Shown in pieces: positions 1 to 10,970 of a stretch of 64,000 nt of DNA. How positions within the stretch are numbered: position 1 is the stretch's first letter; every line of letters begins with the position of its first letter. Source of the DNA: Plasmopara viticola (lineage: Eukaryota > Oomycota > Peronosporomycetes > Peronosporales > Peronosporaceae). The DNA is taken from NCBI GenBank assembly GCA_001695595.3, contig MBPM02000089.1, forward strand, positions 186,001 through 250,000, given 5' to 3'. The notes beneath the pieces were generated by a model, which searched no databases, had not been told where the DNA came from, and saw only the letters and a list, made by a program, of their open reading frames with translations. Made by a program: the position numbers and the translations under genes.

Positions 1-380
1 ACTGCGAGCTCATGAATGCGCGCAAGACCGAAAAATATACAAAACTCAACAGCGCAATCGCTTTAGGCCACAGCATTTCAAGCGTAATCGTTGAGAGCGG
101 ATGTTTCACCTGAAGCAAAGAAAAATCATCCACGAGTATGTTGCTTATTTCAGGGATTGATGGCCGGAACTGTATTGAAACCAGTCACTTAGAAAAATAT
201 CTATTCATATTAAACTACGAATAGAAACCGCGGAGAAGATTATGCAAGAAAGTCCGATTTCTCTTTGAGACCATTGAAGTTCCATTCAACTTCGAATCTG
301 ACTCGAGTAGGCCACTTCGTGTATCGACCAAGTCGTTTAAAAGAGTGCCCATAGAATTGGGCTATCGTGCGATCGAGGCC
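1..380 (+). mobile_element. Ty3/gypsy gag relic, fragment 1
   Basis: Non-functional fragment without a usable reading frame. It aligns by eye with 5047-5420, which lies inside a better preserved gypsy gag. Shared landmarks in the same order are the 'actgcgagc' start, 'aaactcaac', 'tttcacctg', and the stretch leading to 'cgtgcgaicaag'-like sequence near 370 and 5410. Both copies are on the plus strand. The window starts inside the element, so its left limit is unknown. The identification rests on the second copy, which continues into a recognisable zinc knuckle and reverse transcriptase. Confidence 0.5.
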
Positions 381-2337
381 GGAAGGTTAAGCACGGCGAT
401 GGCCGCAACGTTTCGCTGTTGTCGAGAGCTGTTCTTTGCTCTGCTGACGAGGTCTCCAGTTTGGTCAGCCGTACAGACTCATTGTTGGGCATACTTGTTG
501 GACTTCCCAGCGCTTTTTGTTTAAACTGTCGAACCTTTCTTAATCCCGAGACCAAAAAAACGTGTAGGATCCAATTCTGTTTTACGGTCCACGATTTTTA
601 TACTAGTGAAAAGGAATCGTTTCAAAAATTCTTAGGCTTGCTAAATACGACGCTTAACGTTTTCAGTGATGTCGAGAACTGAATTGTCAGTAACTGAGTC
701 CCTTCAATCCAAGAATCAACTTTGGTCATGTTGGACTGTTTCACCGTTCTTAGCCACAAGTCTTTTCAAAGCTTATCGGGAACCTCGTTACAGCTCGTCG
801 GGAGCTCAGTGGTGTTTATACACGGTTTGTTGGCTCACTTGTCACGGCTCGTCAGGAGCTCAGTGGTGTTTATGCACGGTTTGTTGGCTCACTAGTCTTT
901 CTCCCATGAGCGAAGTCGAACAAACAGATCAGATGAATGAATGTAGATGAAGCAACACCAAGTTTGTATATTCTCTGGAAGTTATCCTCCGTGTTTTCCG
1001 TAGTGGGACGGGGATTCAGCAAAAGGCAAAAGCGCTGAGCCTCAGACCAAGTGAAGTAGTTCCCGATGTTTATACCACACTTGTGTACAGTCATACTAGC
1101 ACAAGCCAACCGCTGCACTTTACGTCCATGCCGGTAGCGTACCCTCTGGAACCGAGTCCTTCGCACTACGTGGCTATACCAATAATAAAAAAACGACTCG
1201 CTTCTCACTATGTGACCTTCTTGAATTTGAGATGATAAGCGGTACCAAGGAACACAGTCAAGGAGAAAGCTTTCACGAGAGTCGGTTGTCACTCGAAGCC
1301 TGGGCGGAAAGCGGGGCAGAGTCGGTCAAAGAGGGCTGTTAGTTGCATAAATCAAAGTTTGCAGTGCTATTCAATAAAGAGCCCTCGCAAATTCTAACTG
1401 GTGGCTCCCGCCATCTAATGTTACCACCCTGAAGGCCACCATTCTTTCTAAATCTTACACGTCCTACTTATTTTTTTAGTAAGTTTAAGAAACATCTGGA
1501 CCTTGCTTCTGATCAGATCTTGGCTCGTGCATCGGCGTCACAGGCATGTTAACAGCTGGACAGTCTGCTCTCGATTAAGTATCTGTACTCTTTAATACCG
1601 CTTAGCCTGTCGTAGCCCTTTTTGATGACGAGGTTGTTGTCGTCGAGCATAAAAGCTACCTGGGTCGCTCAAACATCGACATTACTGACTCGAAAAGTCG
1701 AAGAAGTCTTTACTCGGGGATTGGCTTGAATGTATCAACCGTTGTTGTTACCTTGCGCATGCTTAAATACTAAGTAGTAGAAAATGAAAAACATCTATTG
1801 TAGTATCAAGTAGTAAAGAGGAAGCGTGCTGGACCCAATGTGACATCTCGACCAAGTTCAAAGTATCAGACCACGATAACAAATACTATACGCGCTTTAC
1901 GAGAGTAAATGATCAAATGACGCATCGCTGGATCAAAGCATAGTTGACGTTGAATCAGAGCTTATGGTGTTTGATTAAAAAGAATGTTGTTATCAATCAA
2001 AAATGCTCACTTTTTGATATAAGCTTCTCTGCAACTAGTTTAGAGATTGCATTCCAAAAGACGGTACTCCTTTGCTCACAATGACGTGATAGAGGTGTCA
2101 TATCCTACAAATAGTCAAATTGTATACCTGTAGATCATCCTTTGTGAAAGCTTATATAGCAAATGGAGCCTGTGGCCCGGCGACACATAACCTTGATGAG
2201 GACATCGAAACACGAAGGGGAGCGACTAGAGCAGGAACTCATGTCGCGCAGTGCGTCTAGATTTTAGAAAAAGAGTTTATTAAGGCGGCACCACTATGTC
2301 AGCAACCGCCAGATTTGAGAGTTTCCTACCGACCCAA
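381..2337. other. Unassigned degenerate sequence
   Basis: No gene can be supported here. A 140-codon minus-strand open frame (870-1292) has no recognisable motif and is probably chance. Near 1370-1415 an AATAAA is followed about 25 bases later by a TGG-initiated GC-rich block, which could be the 3' end of a gypsy LTR plus its primer binding site, but no partner LTR was found. A 54-bp tandem duplication at 791-898 is listed separately. Confidence 0.4.
791..898. repeat. 54-bp tandem duplication (two copies)
   Basis: Copies at 791-844 and 845-898 share the core 'ggagctcagtggtgttta' and differ at about five positions. The unit is a multiple of three, so it also appears as a duplicated peptide in one plus-strand frame, but nothing else supports coding there. 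Confidence 0.8.
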
Positions 2338-3410
2338 ATGTGACTTTTAGTCATCTAAATGCCCGATGTTGCTACTCGGATTCTTGCTTCTACAAAAATG
2401 AAAACCACCTTGCATGCGTATACTCAAATTATCTACCAAGTTCTACCATCTTGCATAAAAGTCTGTTTTACGATACTGTCTTTGCCTCTGCAGAGCCAAA
2501 TCGATTCTTTTTTCTCTATTTGCATTCGCATTCGCAAGTAGCATATTTGTTGAAATTACACCGCTGAATGTATGTTGAACAGGCGGACGACGCCATAGTA
2601 TATACGAGTACGTCACAGTAAGTAATTACATAATGGGAGCCGTTCATTGGTCTAGTTAAATAAGTTTTTTTTATAGAAGCCTCTAGTAGGATCTAGAAGG
2701 ATAGGCTTAGAGGTAGCACAGAGTAGCGAACTAAGGATGTAGATACATTCACTTCGGCTTTTACTTTCTACTCGAATATATCAGATAGACTTGAGTCACA
2801 ATGAATTGCGCACAATAAATCTCATCGTTCTTTTTCGACTTAAAGTAACTTTACCTTCTCAAATGCGTGCTTATTCTCATCTGAAGGCATTATTTCTCAT
2901 TTTACAAGTTCTGCTCATTCTGAAAAAATTATGTTGATGTGTTCGTCGCATATATAGAGGCATGCCGGATTTGGTAGTCACTAATTTAAGCATCATCATA
3001 AGCTTAGAATCTATCTATTGATACAAGCAAGAAAATAGCCGGAGTGACGTGGACCATCGGCAGGCGGCTTCGGAGCATAAAGGGCGAGTAAGCATTTTGA
3101 AAAGGTTGTTGGAAATCGGACCGGTGGCAGGCGGCATTCCAGCTCCAAAGGATGAGACTCCACTCGATTGTTCGGTGATCAAACCCTTGGTAGGCGGCTT
3201 CGGAGCGTCTAAAAGCGGGTAACACATTATCAAATGGTTTTGAGGGACTGAACCATTGGCAAGCGGTATTGAAGCTCCAAATAGAGGATAAGCACTCAGC
3301 AATACGTATATAGAGATAAATCCGATGGTAGGTGGGATTGGAACTTCAACGGGCAAATTACCAGTCAGCAAAGGTTGTTTGATGTTAGTCGTAACCGGCA
3401 GGATTGCCAA
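2338..3410 (-). pseudogene. Degenerate outlying unit (Z) of the secreted Pro-rich repeat family
   Basis: 3015-3410 on the minus strand still reads as degenerate 23-residue repeats with the family signature (PPTIGFISIYVLLSA, PPTKGLITEQ, GMPPATGPIS), which matches the block PPTIGLITGYVLLNG of the array copies. No signal peptide, SGLR motif or start codon is left. 2338-2547 and 2779-2900 match the spacer found 3' of array genes (compare 9190-9400), for example 'gcgcacaat' and the run before it. The unit is thus an old copy outside the main array, interrupted by a solo LTR. It shows that the family predates the young array. Confidence 0.7.
2548..2778 (+). mobile_element. Solo copia LTR (Copia I family)
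   Basis: The segment begins TGTTGAAATTACACCGCTGA and ends near 'ctttctactcgaata'. Reverse-complemented, it parallels the Copia I LTR at 12150-12293: the same TGTTGAA start, 'acaccgctgaatg', 'gtacgtcacagt', 'cattggtctag' and 'ttcacttcggctttta' in the same order. It holds about 80 extra bases in the middle (about 2665-2745) that the Copia I LTRs lack. No internal region follows, so it is a solo LTR left by LTR-LTR recombination. Spacer sequence of the degenerate unit Z continues on both sides. I could not fix a target-site duplication. Confidence 0.75.
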
Positions 3411-4600
3411 TAAGGGCTATTACGTCATATACTTGAAATTGACCAACATATATATGCCTTGATGCTATTTATAGAAATAGGCGATCGTAATGTATCATAC
3501 CAGGAGAAAAATTCAGACGTCTGATCATTATCGGGTATCAGAAGACCTTTTTGGCAGAAAATACATAGGAATTTCAAAAAAGTCGGATGGAGTTAAGAAC
3601 CTTGATTAGCTTTAGGATGGATGCAGAAAATGGCTGGGAGCCGCCAATTAGGCTGGAACAAGAAAATAATTTGTAAAAGCTCTCCAATTAATATCACTTT
3701 TCAATTTGTTATAAGCAACAAAGTCTCCTCCTCCTTCTCCAACTTCATCCCGCTCGCCGCTCAAGCCTCGTCAGACGATCGGAATTTATAGGCTTCCTCC
3801 GCGATTTTGATGAATGGTCGCCCTAGTTCGTCAATCTCAAGTTTTCAAGGCAACTGTGCTTGCGGTCACATAGTGAGGAGCAAGTTATCCTGGGATTTAT
3901 GGTATAAGCCACATATTGGGAAGTACTAGATCACAAAAGGTAGTCTGTCAGCACGAACTAAAAGTAACGTATTTGATTAGTGTGCTTGCACGCTATTGTG
4001 GTACGAACACCTGGAACTCCTTCAATTAGTCTGTGACTTGGTGCTTTTGCCCTTTGGTGACTTCCTGTCTCGCTACTGAAAACGCGGAGACTAACTTCGC
4101 TTTGCTTGATCTACATTCATTACTCCTGAGCCTTTTCGTTCGGCTTCATTGCTTGAGAAAACGAAAGACTCGTTAGACCACAAAGCTGTTTATAAAAAAT
4201 TGAATACCTAACAAGCCGTATCAATGAGCTCGACAAGCTTCAAAAGGGCTTGATACCAACAAACAACTATGAAGCAGCTGATGCTTGTCCAGCGTATCCG
4301 AAACAAAGTTTCGGCTTGTAAGGACATAGGTGCCAAAAATTTAGTGTATGACAACATCGAAATAGCGCCATATTTAGCAAACCCAAGACTTCTTGGAAGA
4401 TTCATTAAATCGCGCTATTAGTTTATACAAAAAGTGATGACTGAAAACAAATTTTGATCACTTTCATTTCGTAAGGCTCAATTAAGGTCCGATAGATTGT
4501 ATAAGGAGCGCTGAGAAGTCCAGAAAGTATGCTCAACAAAGAGGCGATATGGCTGAGCACCCAATTTTAGACCCGAGACCTCGTCGACAGAGCTGAAAAA
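3411..4600. other. Unassigned sequence between unit Z and the gypsy relic
   Basis: No reading frame or RNA gene can be supported. Short open stretches near 4208-4405 show no family motif. The region may hold 5' parts of the gypsy element that starts to be recognisable near 4640, but this could not be shown by eye. Confidence 0.35.
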
Positions 4601-5599
4601 GTGCTCTCGGCGACGATGGAACTTTACGGCCAACGTCTTGTTCAGTTCACAAGCGCCGACTCTGCGAGATGCGTCAAGTGGCAATGGCCAAGCGAAGTTT
4701 ACCGTTCAGGCTAATGTAGAATCTTTGCATCGCCGGGACAAGAAATACTGTCTATGCAGCAACAACAGCGACATCATGCGGAGGCGGCAGCTCAGATGCA
4801 AGCCCAAAAGCAAAAGGCCAATGAACGCTTCAAGTTTCCTGTAGCATCAAGAAGCGACCAAAAAAGGTTCTTCTGCTTACGAAAAGAAATTTGACAAAGA
4901 CATTAAATGATAAATCTTTGCTGCGGAACATCCCTACGCCAATGAGCACCACTTGGTGACAACAGAGTCGTTTGACTTTGTGACGCTTATCTCGAGAAAT
5001 TTACGGAAGCAACCCCGTACAAAATTGGTCCGGGCCTTCATAGCCAACTGCGAGCGCATAAACGTGCACAAGACATGGGGACTGATTTGAAACTCAACTG
5101 CGCAAACGTTTCAGAATTAAGAACTTTAGGAATGATATTTGATAGCGGTTATTTCACCTGCAGCGAAGGAAAATTTTTACGAGTTCGTCTCCAAATTCCA
5201 TGATTTGTTGTCTGAATTGAAAATCAGATAATTGAAAAAGCGGCTCTTTTTTTTAGAATGGATCACGGGAAGAGGTCGCAAAATAGGTCAAGAAATATAC
5301 TTCTATTTTCTCCAGAAGGTCATTGAACTTGCCTCCAAGTTCAAATCGGTCAGACCAAATTGTATATCAGCCGAGTCGTTCAAGACGGTGCCTACATAGA
5401 ACCACTTATCGTGCGAACAAGTCACGACCTGAAAAGCCAAAGAATTTTGAAAAGCGAAATGACAAGAGCGACGGATGGACTAAACTGGCAACATGTAACA
5501 ATTATGGAGTTGTTGGCCACATATCGCCACAATGTACCGCTATAAATGTAAAGAAGCGAATTGTTATATATAAATTATGATGCACTATATGCTATCCTT

Positions 5600-6754
5600 T
5601 TTCGGAAAAGGTTGGGGTGACGCCCTCCTTCCACGCGCGGGGGCTAAATGCTCGCGCGCTTTGGGCAGGTGCTCTCGGGCATCTGCAGGTCTCTTACGAG
5701 TCTCACCCTCGACGCGACGGTCTCCAGCACCAGGCCAAACCCCCTTCCACGCCCTTAACCGCGCCAACCGCAGCCGGATTAGCTCCTTTAATTTGAATTC
5801 TCTCGGTTCGAAGCGCAAGAAGCACGAAACACCCCTCGAAGATCTCCGGCGCTACCGCGTCGATATCCTTGGCCTTCGAGAAACCAAGATCTACGATAGA
5901 GGTGAGCACCGCATTGATGACTTCCTTCTAACCCTGAAAAAAAAAAACGAAGCCAAGACCGAAGTCACCGAAATCCGCCGCCACTGCAACTCGTCGGGCG
6001 CCACTCGACACGCCCGAGCTCGAGAAGAAACCTGGCGCCACACTAAGAAGCTCGGAACACTCCTCAACGATATTGAAGATCTATCCCGACGCAAGTCCCT
6101 GGCCACCCTCGCGCTCCACCGCCTCTGGTCCGTCTGGCTCCGCCCCACACTCATCTCACCCAAGACCCGCATTCGACTGTACAACACCTACGTTCTACTA
6201 ATTCTGCTGTACAACTGCGCCACCTGGCTCTTACCAAGTCAAAGCTCCACGGCCTCGAGAGTTTCCATCGCCGCCAGCTTCGCTACGCTCTTGGCTATCG
6301 CTACCCCCGACACATTTCGAATGCAAGACTCTACGACCTCTGTGATGAGCGGCCGCTGAGACTACGACTAACACCAGCTCGCTGGCGCCTGTTTGGCCAT
6401 GTACTTCGCCGCAATCCCGACATTCCAGCTAACCTCCAGATGCGTGCCTACTTCTTCTCCACCGCAGCAAACTGGCGCGGACGTTCCCGCACCACGCTCT
6501 CCTCAACACTCGACCACAACCTTGTTTCCCGTGGCTCCGGCTTTCGACTCCGGATAGCACAAGACCTCGAAGTGGTACGTACCCTTGCACAAGACCGAAA
6601 GAAATGGAAGACCCTCACGACCTCGGTGCTGGATGCACTGCCCGCCGAACGAGACCCGACGTGTGCGGACACCACTCTATGCCGTGGACTAGCCATACTG
6701 AGCCTAGCACGTGCATAACTTGGCAACGCGATAACGTAATACATTGAATTACAT
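5600..6754 (+). mobile_element. Internally deleted LINE with 14-bp target-site duplication
   Basis: A non-LTR retrotransposon inserted in the gypsy relic. The flanks carry the direct repeat tatatgctatcctt at 5586-5599 and 6755-6768, and gypsy sequence resumes after it. The 3' end is an AT-rich 'acgtaatacattgaattacat' type tail (6734-6754). At 1155 bp the element is far shorter than a full LINE: endonuclease sequence is joined directly to the C-terminal end of the reverse-transcriptase ORF, so the RT catalytic core is missing. A further shortened relative lies inverted at 11780-12099. Confidence 0.85.
5770..6717 (+). pseudogene. LINE ORF remnant: endonuclease start fused to RT C-terminus
   Basis: 5775-5930 encodes the start of an endonuclease/exonuclease/phosphatase domain, with ISSFNLNSLG and YRVDILGLRETKI, the typical first block ending in the metal-binding Glu of 'ETK'. 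After a short lysine-rich junction (about 5935) the sequence is the post-catalytic end of a LINE RT: LSRRKSLATLALHRLW, then LYNTYVLLILLYNCATW. One G is missing near 6223 (acctggctctt). The derivative at 11780-12099 keeps it (acctgggctctt on its minus strand). After the loss the ORF ends at 6359, although the original frame stays readable further on (PARWRLFGHVLRRNP near 6378-6420) to about 6717. Not functional. Confidence 0.75.
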
Positions 6755-7596
6755 TATATGCTATCCTTAAAGTGGAAGCACATGCTTTAAGAACGTTGGT
6801 CAAGAGGAAATCGTGTCCGTCTTCATCGACAATGGATGTGGTCTCAACGGTGTCTCCAAAGACTTGACGGATCGACTTGAGCTCCAAGTACTTAAGGGTG
6901 AGATGATACAAGTCGCTTTTGATTAAGACCAAGTTAGGTAGCGCCCCTGACGAACGGTGCACAAAAACTTGCCGATGCCTGGTTTACATTCAACTTCAAG
7001 TCCCGACAACAAGAATATTATCGTCGTTATATATTGAACTACAGGGTGCCAACACGAAGCATCGGCAACTTGACTAGAGCCGCATAATCAATGCCCGTCT
7101 GAATGGGACACTGGACAACGCAAGACTCGCGTACACCAGAGTCGTGAGATTCTTAATTACTATAACACGGCCACCATGGTCGTTATGGAATGGTGTACTT
7201 AATTTCTCCTCGCCAATTTTAAGAATGTTGCGTCATTATATCTGTCTCTGTCGTCAAACTGCAAGATTTTGAAAGGACTGGGCGCTTTGAAACAAGGATG
7301 GGAATAACTCAGAGACAATTTGGCGTATGCAACACAAGTGTTCGGACACAGTTTTTGCACAAAGTTTTTCAGCGAGACACCTTCAGTGTAGGAAGGAAAT
7401 GAGCACAATTTTTTCGCAAGCCTGGAACCAAGCCAATTTCTGTAAAACAATGGCGCCAGAGTCCTAAACAGCTCTGGACAATCCAAGATGAACCAAAGAA
7501 ATGTCTCAAGCATGCATTATTCCACCAAGTACGCCTGCCTTATCGGCACTAACTTTTTATCAGGAAGCAGGCAAATTGGCGCATTGTGCACGAATA

Positions 7597-7845
7597 TCAC
7601 CGGCTAGTATAGCAACAATATTGCCGGCGATACTGGTCCCGCGTAAGAAAGACACATTTGAAGCCATGCCCGAAAGTCAATGGTTTTCGTGCATGGACCT
7701 TCTTTGGGGTTACTATCAAATTCAATTGCGTGAATCGTATATATGCTCCCATACGTAGGCCGCTAGCGGCGTCTGTGGGCGATAACGTCGAAGCGACAAT
7801 CGCTGTAGCAATTGCAGCGTGCGCGACGATGCGGAAAATGTGCAT
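7597..7845 (-). CDS. Chimeric small secreted protein: family signal peptide + SGLR + antisense RT (unit Y)
   Basis: 82 aa. Residues 1-31 are the family N-terminus: MHIFRIVAHA, a hydrophobic Ala-rich core, a cleavage region around PTDAA and the SGLR motif at 28-31. At about 7755 the gene breaks off and the frame continues into the antisense strand of the gypsy RT fragment, adding 51 residues with three cysteines and many basic residues. The stop is at 7597-7599. The start chosen is the codon that opens the signal peptide. An upstream in-frame ATG (7977) lies beyond the predicted transcription start. The promoter is present (7910-7928). The fusion may be expressed as a secreted peptide, or may simply be a truncated pseudogene; nothing in the sequence decides this. 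Confidence 0.5.
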   Translation of the reverse strand: MHIFRIVAHAAIATAIVASTLSPTDAASGLRMGAYIRFTQLNLIVTPKKVHARKPLTFGHGFKCVFLTRDQYRRQYCCYTSR

Positions 7846-9683
7846 AATTGTAGGAGACTGGAAGGTAGTTTTGAAAGCAGGGTCCCGGGCAAAGTTGTTT
7901 GCTTGGCTTAGCAAATTGCTTAATGAGTGAATGAGTACATGGTCTTGGGGCACACTATTTCTCATCGTGTCGACCAAATCTTGAGATCATCTCACGGGAG
8001 CTCGTCACCAGGATGTATACGGAACAGCCATTTAGAGGCGCTTCTTCAATTTAAGGTCTAAGATACTTGAAGTAAATTGTCAGCCGCCAAGTTTAATATG
8101 GGCAGCGAGACGTTATGTGAGAAAAGCTCAACTATTCGCGTATCGGACGGGCCTGTTAAGACGAAAGTTGCTGAACCAGCTCCGGCGGGGCTTTTACTTT
8201 CAACAAGCTCGGACTTTAGCGTAAAGTCTCGGTAGGGAAGTGCAGATCTTGTGTGCAACAAGGTAGCAAGCAGCATCTTCTGGGTAAAGACGCATCCAAA
8301 GGCGCTTTTTCTTTACCGGAAGTGTCCAACACGCGAAATACGACGAAGATAATGAGAAGACAGTATTAATGCGTATCTTCAAAGCCGTGCAACAAACGTC
8401 TCTCTTCAAAAGTAAGCACGTAAAACCTCGTTGCGCATCCGAGTTTTCCTTTCATTAGTTCCTACAATCCTATTACTACGATGTTCTTGTTGCTGACTCG
8501 GCGCGAGGAACGACGCTGCCTCGTGTGACACAGTATTAAGACGCGAGGATCAGTTTTAAACAAATTGCCGTCATATATCCGCGATGCGCACATATGGAAT
8601 AATCGACTCCGTCGCACTTTAAGATGCCAATCCCGCTCCCCCTCTTACCCATCTCATATATGGTGAACCATTACGATCTGAAGCGATAACTAGACCAAGC
8701 GAATATCAATAGCCCCATGAGCGAATTTAAAAACTGGACTGCTGCAACAAATCAACACTATGCGATCCTTGTGGTACTCAATACGTTAACAATAATTTCA
8801 ATTTCGTTGAATTTACATTTATATGACGGTTTTCCCCTGCCCATCAATGGCGTGACAAAGGTTTCCTTTTCATGCAAAAAGCAAAGTCCTTTATCATTAT
8901 ATCAATTCTTGTGGAAAGTTACTCAGCGTCGAATTCGAACAGACCCGCTACAATCGTAGAAACAATGAGGACATTTGTAGGTGAAAAGGGCTTAGTACAT
9001 CAAGCTCATTCTATAACACGTTTGCCATTGATACCGTCAGAGCGACCGCGATCCCCTACACCCCAAATAGTGACTACCAAATATTAAAAGTACATCGGCT
9101 GGTGTTTTTACTCGGGTTTTGCCGCCACAACAATGACTTCCAACTATTGGAAGCTCCACATTGGATATCTACACAAGACGTTTTCATTAAGTGCTTACTA
9201 CCTTAGTAACGCAGAAGCCAATCATTTTGATATCGTCTTTATCTCTGCAAAGCCAAATCGCCCTTACTTTTCCTCTATTTGCATTTACAAGTTGTGTATA
9301 AGATCATTTCGAGTCCCAAATAAATTCTTTATGCGCACAATCAGCTTTATCCGATCTTTCGTTTCTTGCTCAAGATAACTTTTCAATTGCTTCTTGAATA
9401 TATTATTACTCGTTCTGCAAGTTTTTTTCGTAATAAGATGTTTCCACTTTGCATTAGCAGCTAATACATTATACGCAGACAAATTTTATGTGACCGGAGA
9501 GAATACGACGGCAATGTCAAATATTGTCCCAACAACCTTAGTCACAGTATTACATGTATTCAGCAAGTTTAAATGCGAAGACGTACAAATCGTATAGAAG
9601 TCACTTTGGTCACCCGCTTACATGGAATACACAGAAGAGCGCATGAGTGTTACAAATAAATCTCTTGAGGCCGTGTTCGTCTT
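7846..9683. repeat. Spacer between Y and A
   Basis: 1838 bp, homologous along its length to the other spacers but more diverged. It starts with the initiator region, passes 'gtcagccgcca' near 8082 and the 'catatatccgcgatgcgcacatat'-type block near 8575-8600, and ends just 3' of gene A. Short open frames occur, but their reading frames are not kept between this spacer and the young ones, so I treat it as non-coding. Confidence 0.75.
7910..7928 (-). promoter_or_regulatory. Oomycete-type initiator, unit Y
   Basis: On the minus strand it reads ACTCATTAAGCAATTTGCT, 65 bases upstream of the signal-peptide ATG and in the same place as in all complete copies. It resembles the oomycete core promoter GCTCATTYYNCAWTTT, with mismatches at the first base and in the YY pair. 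Confidence 0.6.
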
Positions 9684-9741
9684 TTATGGGTGTCCAGAGA
9701 CTGGACCGTTGGCAATTGGCATCGCATCTCCGAGGGGTTAA

Positions 9742-10887
9742 TTACCCTTTTGCAAAAAGTTGGTCGGAGTTCGGACCGTTGGCAGATGGCATCGGAGCTC
9801 CGAGGGGTGGAGTACCCTTTTTCAAAGGTTGGTCGGGGATCGGACCATTGGTAGGCGGCTTTGGACCTTCAAGGGGCGATTTACCACTCGGGAAAGGCTG
9901 CTGGGGGATTGGACCGTTAGCAGGCGGCATCGAAGATCCAAAGGGCGAACTACCGCCCTGAAAAGGGTTTTGAGAAATTGGACCATTTGGAGGCAGCATT
10001 GGAGGTCCAAAAGGCCGATTGCCATTGAGCAATGCGTATCCAGTGATCAAACCGATGGCAGGCGGCATCGGAGCTACGAAAGGCATATTGCCATTCATGA
10101 AAGGAAATCGTGAGAGCGGACCGTTCGCAGGCGGCATCGCACTTCCAAGGGATGGGTTACCAGCCACTGGCATCGGACCTGTAAGGGGCATGTTACCACC
10201 CATGAAAGGTTGGTCGGTGATCGGACTCTCGACAAGCGGCTTCGGACCACCAAGAGGCGGGTTACCACCCACAAATTGTTGATCTTTGGTCGGACCATTG
10301 ACAGGCGGCATCTGACCTTCATGGGGTCGGTCACCATGCGGCGTCTGGCCTTCTTGAGGTGAATTACCACGCGACATCTGCCCTTTATTGGGCGAATTAC
10401 CACCCACGAAAGGTTGATCGTTGGTCGGACCATTGTCAGGCGGCATTTGACTTTCATTAGGTGGGTTCCCATCTCCAAAAGGTTGTTCGGTGTTCGGACG
10501 GTTGGCAGGCGGCATTGGAGATCCAAGGGGTGGTTTACCCTTCTGCAAAGAGTTTCCGGGAATTGGATCGTTGGCAGGCGGCTTCTGAGCTCCAAAAGGC
10601 GGGATACCACTCTGTGTGTTCGGTCCTGACCTCGGGGGTCCAGCGGCCGAACTGCCGTCGATCGGACTGTTACCATCGTTCTCGCTTTGCTGGTGCTCGT
10701 CTTCGTTTTGTTCATTCTCACCTCCAACAGAGCTTCCAAGTTCGTGGGCGGTTTGCCGGTAATCTTCATTCAGCGTAGGTTGCTCAATCGGACCACGTAG
10801 GCCGCTAGCGGCGTCTGTGGGCGATAACGTCGAAGCGACAATCGCTGTAGCAATTGCAGCGTGCGCGACGATGCGGGAAATGTGCAT
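9742..10887 (-). CDS. Secreted Pro/Gly-rich repeat protein with SGLR motif, copy A
   Basis: 381 aa, open throughout. Residues 1-27 form a signal peptide (MHISRIVAHA, Ala/Ile core, cleavage near PTDAA). SGLR is at 28-31, directly after the predicted cleavage site. Residues 39-72 are acidic (ENEQNEDEHQ) and about 22 residues longer than in array copies. The rest is degenerate 23-residue repeats (PPLG.PMPPANGP type) without cysteine. It lacks the 22-residue linker that all copies from B onward have before SGLR. One extra A in the run near 9750 shifts the last codons: the protein ends at 9742, whereas the family stop would be 9684-9686, so the usual C-terminus ending in ISEHP is lost. Secretion is strongly suggested; an RxLR-like effector role is inference. 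Oldest complete copy by divergence. Confidence 0.75.
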   Translation of the reverse strand: MHISRIVAHAAIATAIVASTLSPTDAASGLRGPIEQPTLNEDYRQTAHELGSSVGGENEQNEDEHQQSENDGNSPIDGSSAAGPPRSGPNTQSGIPPFGAQKPPANDPIPGNSLQKGKPPLGSPMPPANRPNTEQPFGDGNPPNESQMPPDNGPTNDQPFVGGNSPNKGQMSRGNSPQEGQTPHGDRPHEGQMPPVNGPTKDQQFVGGNPPLGGPKPLVESPITDQPFMGGNMPLTGPMPVAGNPSLGSAMPPANGPLSRFPFMNGNMPFVAPMPPAIGLITGYALLNGNRPFGPPMLPPNGPISQNPFQGGSSPFGSSMPPANGPIPQQPFPSGKSPLEGPKPPTNGPIPDQPLKKGTPPLGAPMPSANGPNSDQLFAKG

Positions 10888-10951
10888 AATTGTAGGAGAC
10901 TGGAAGGTAGTTTTGAAAGCAGGGTCCCGGGCAAAGTTGTTTGCTTGGCTT

Positions 10952-10970
10952 AGCAAATTGCTGAATGAGT
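10952..10970 (-). promoter_or_regulatory. Oomycete-type initiator, copy A
   Basis: ACTCATTCAGCAATTTGCT on the minus strand, 65 bases before the ATG of copy A. It matches 14 of 16 positions of the oomycete core promoter GCTCATTYYNCAWTTT. A transcript starting here would exclude the upstream in-frame ATG at 11019 and give a 5' leader of about 78 bases. Confidence 0.65.

Larger units (their letters stand above)
4600..7754 (+). mobile_element. Ty3/gypsy relic: gag, protease and RT fragments
   Basis: A plus-strand retroelement broken in all frames. In order: a Gln/Ala-rich gag segment around 4755-4850; gag continuing to 5420; a damaged zinc knuckle at about 5491-5535 reading TCNNYGVVGHISPQC, where the second Cys is replaced by Tyr; an aspartic-protease remnant FIDNGCGLNG near 6820-6850; and a reverse-transcriptase segment at 7630-7745 ending MDLLWGYYQIQLRE, the region just before the catalytic YxDD block of Ty3 RTs. 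RNase H and integrase are absent. The LINE at 5600-6754 splits the gag-protease part. The relic stops abruptly at about 7755, where it joins the gene of array unit Y. Confidence 0.75.

Noticed and set aside
870..1292. 140-codon minus-strand frame as a gene
   Set aside because: No motif or homologous copy in the window, and no promoter; it lies in decayed repeat sequence.
10780..10860. Intron explaining the 22-residue linker difference
   Set aside because: The 66-bp difference lacks GT...AG borders in any alignment I could make, and it keeps the frame.
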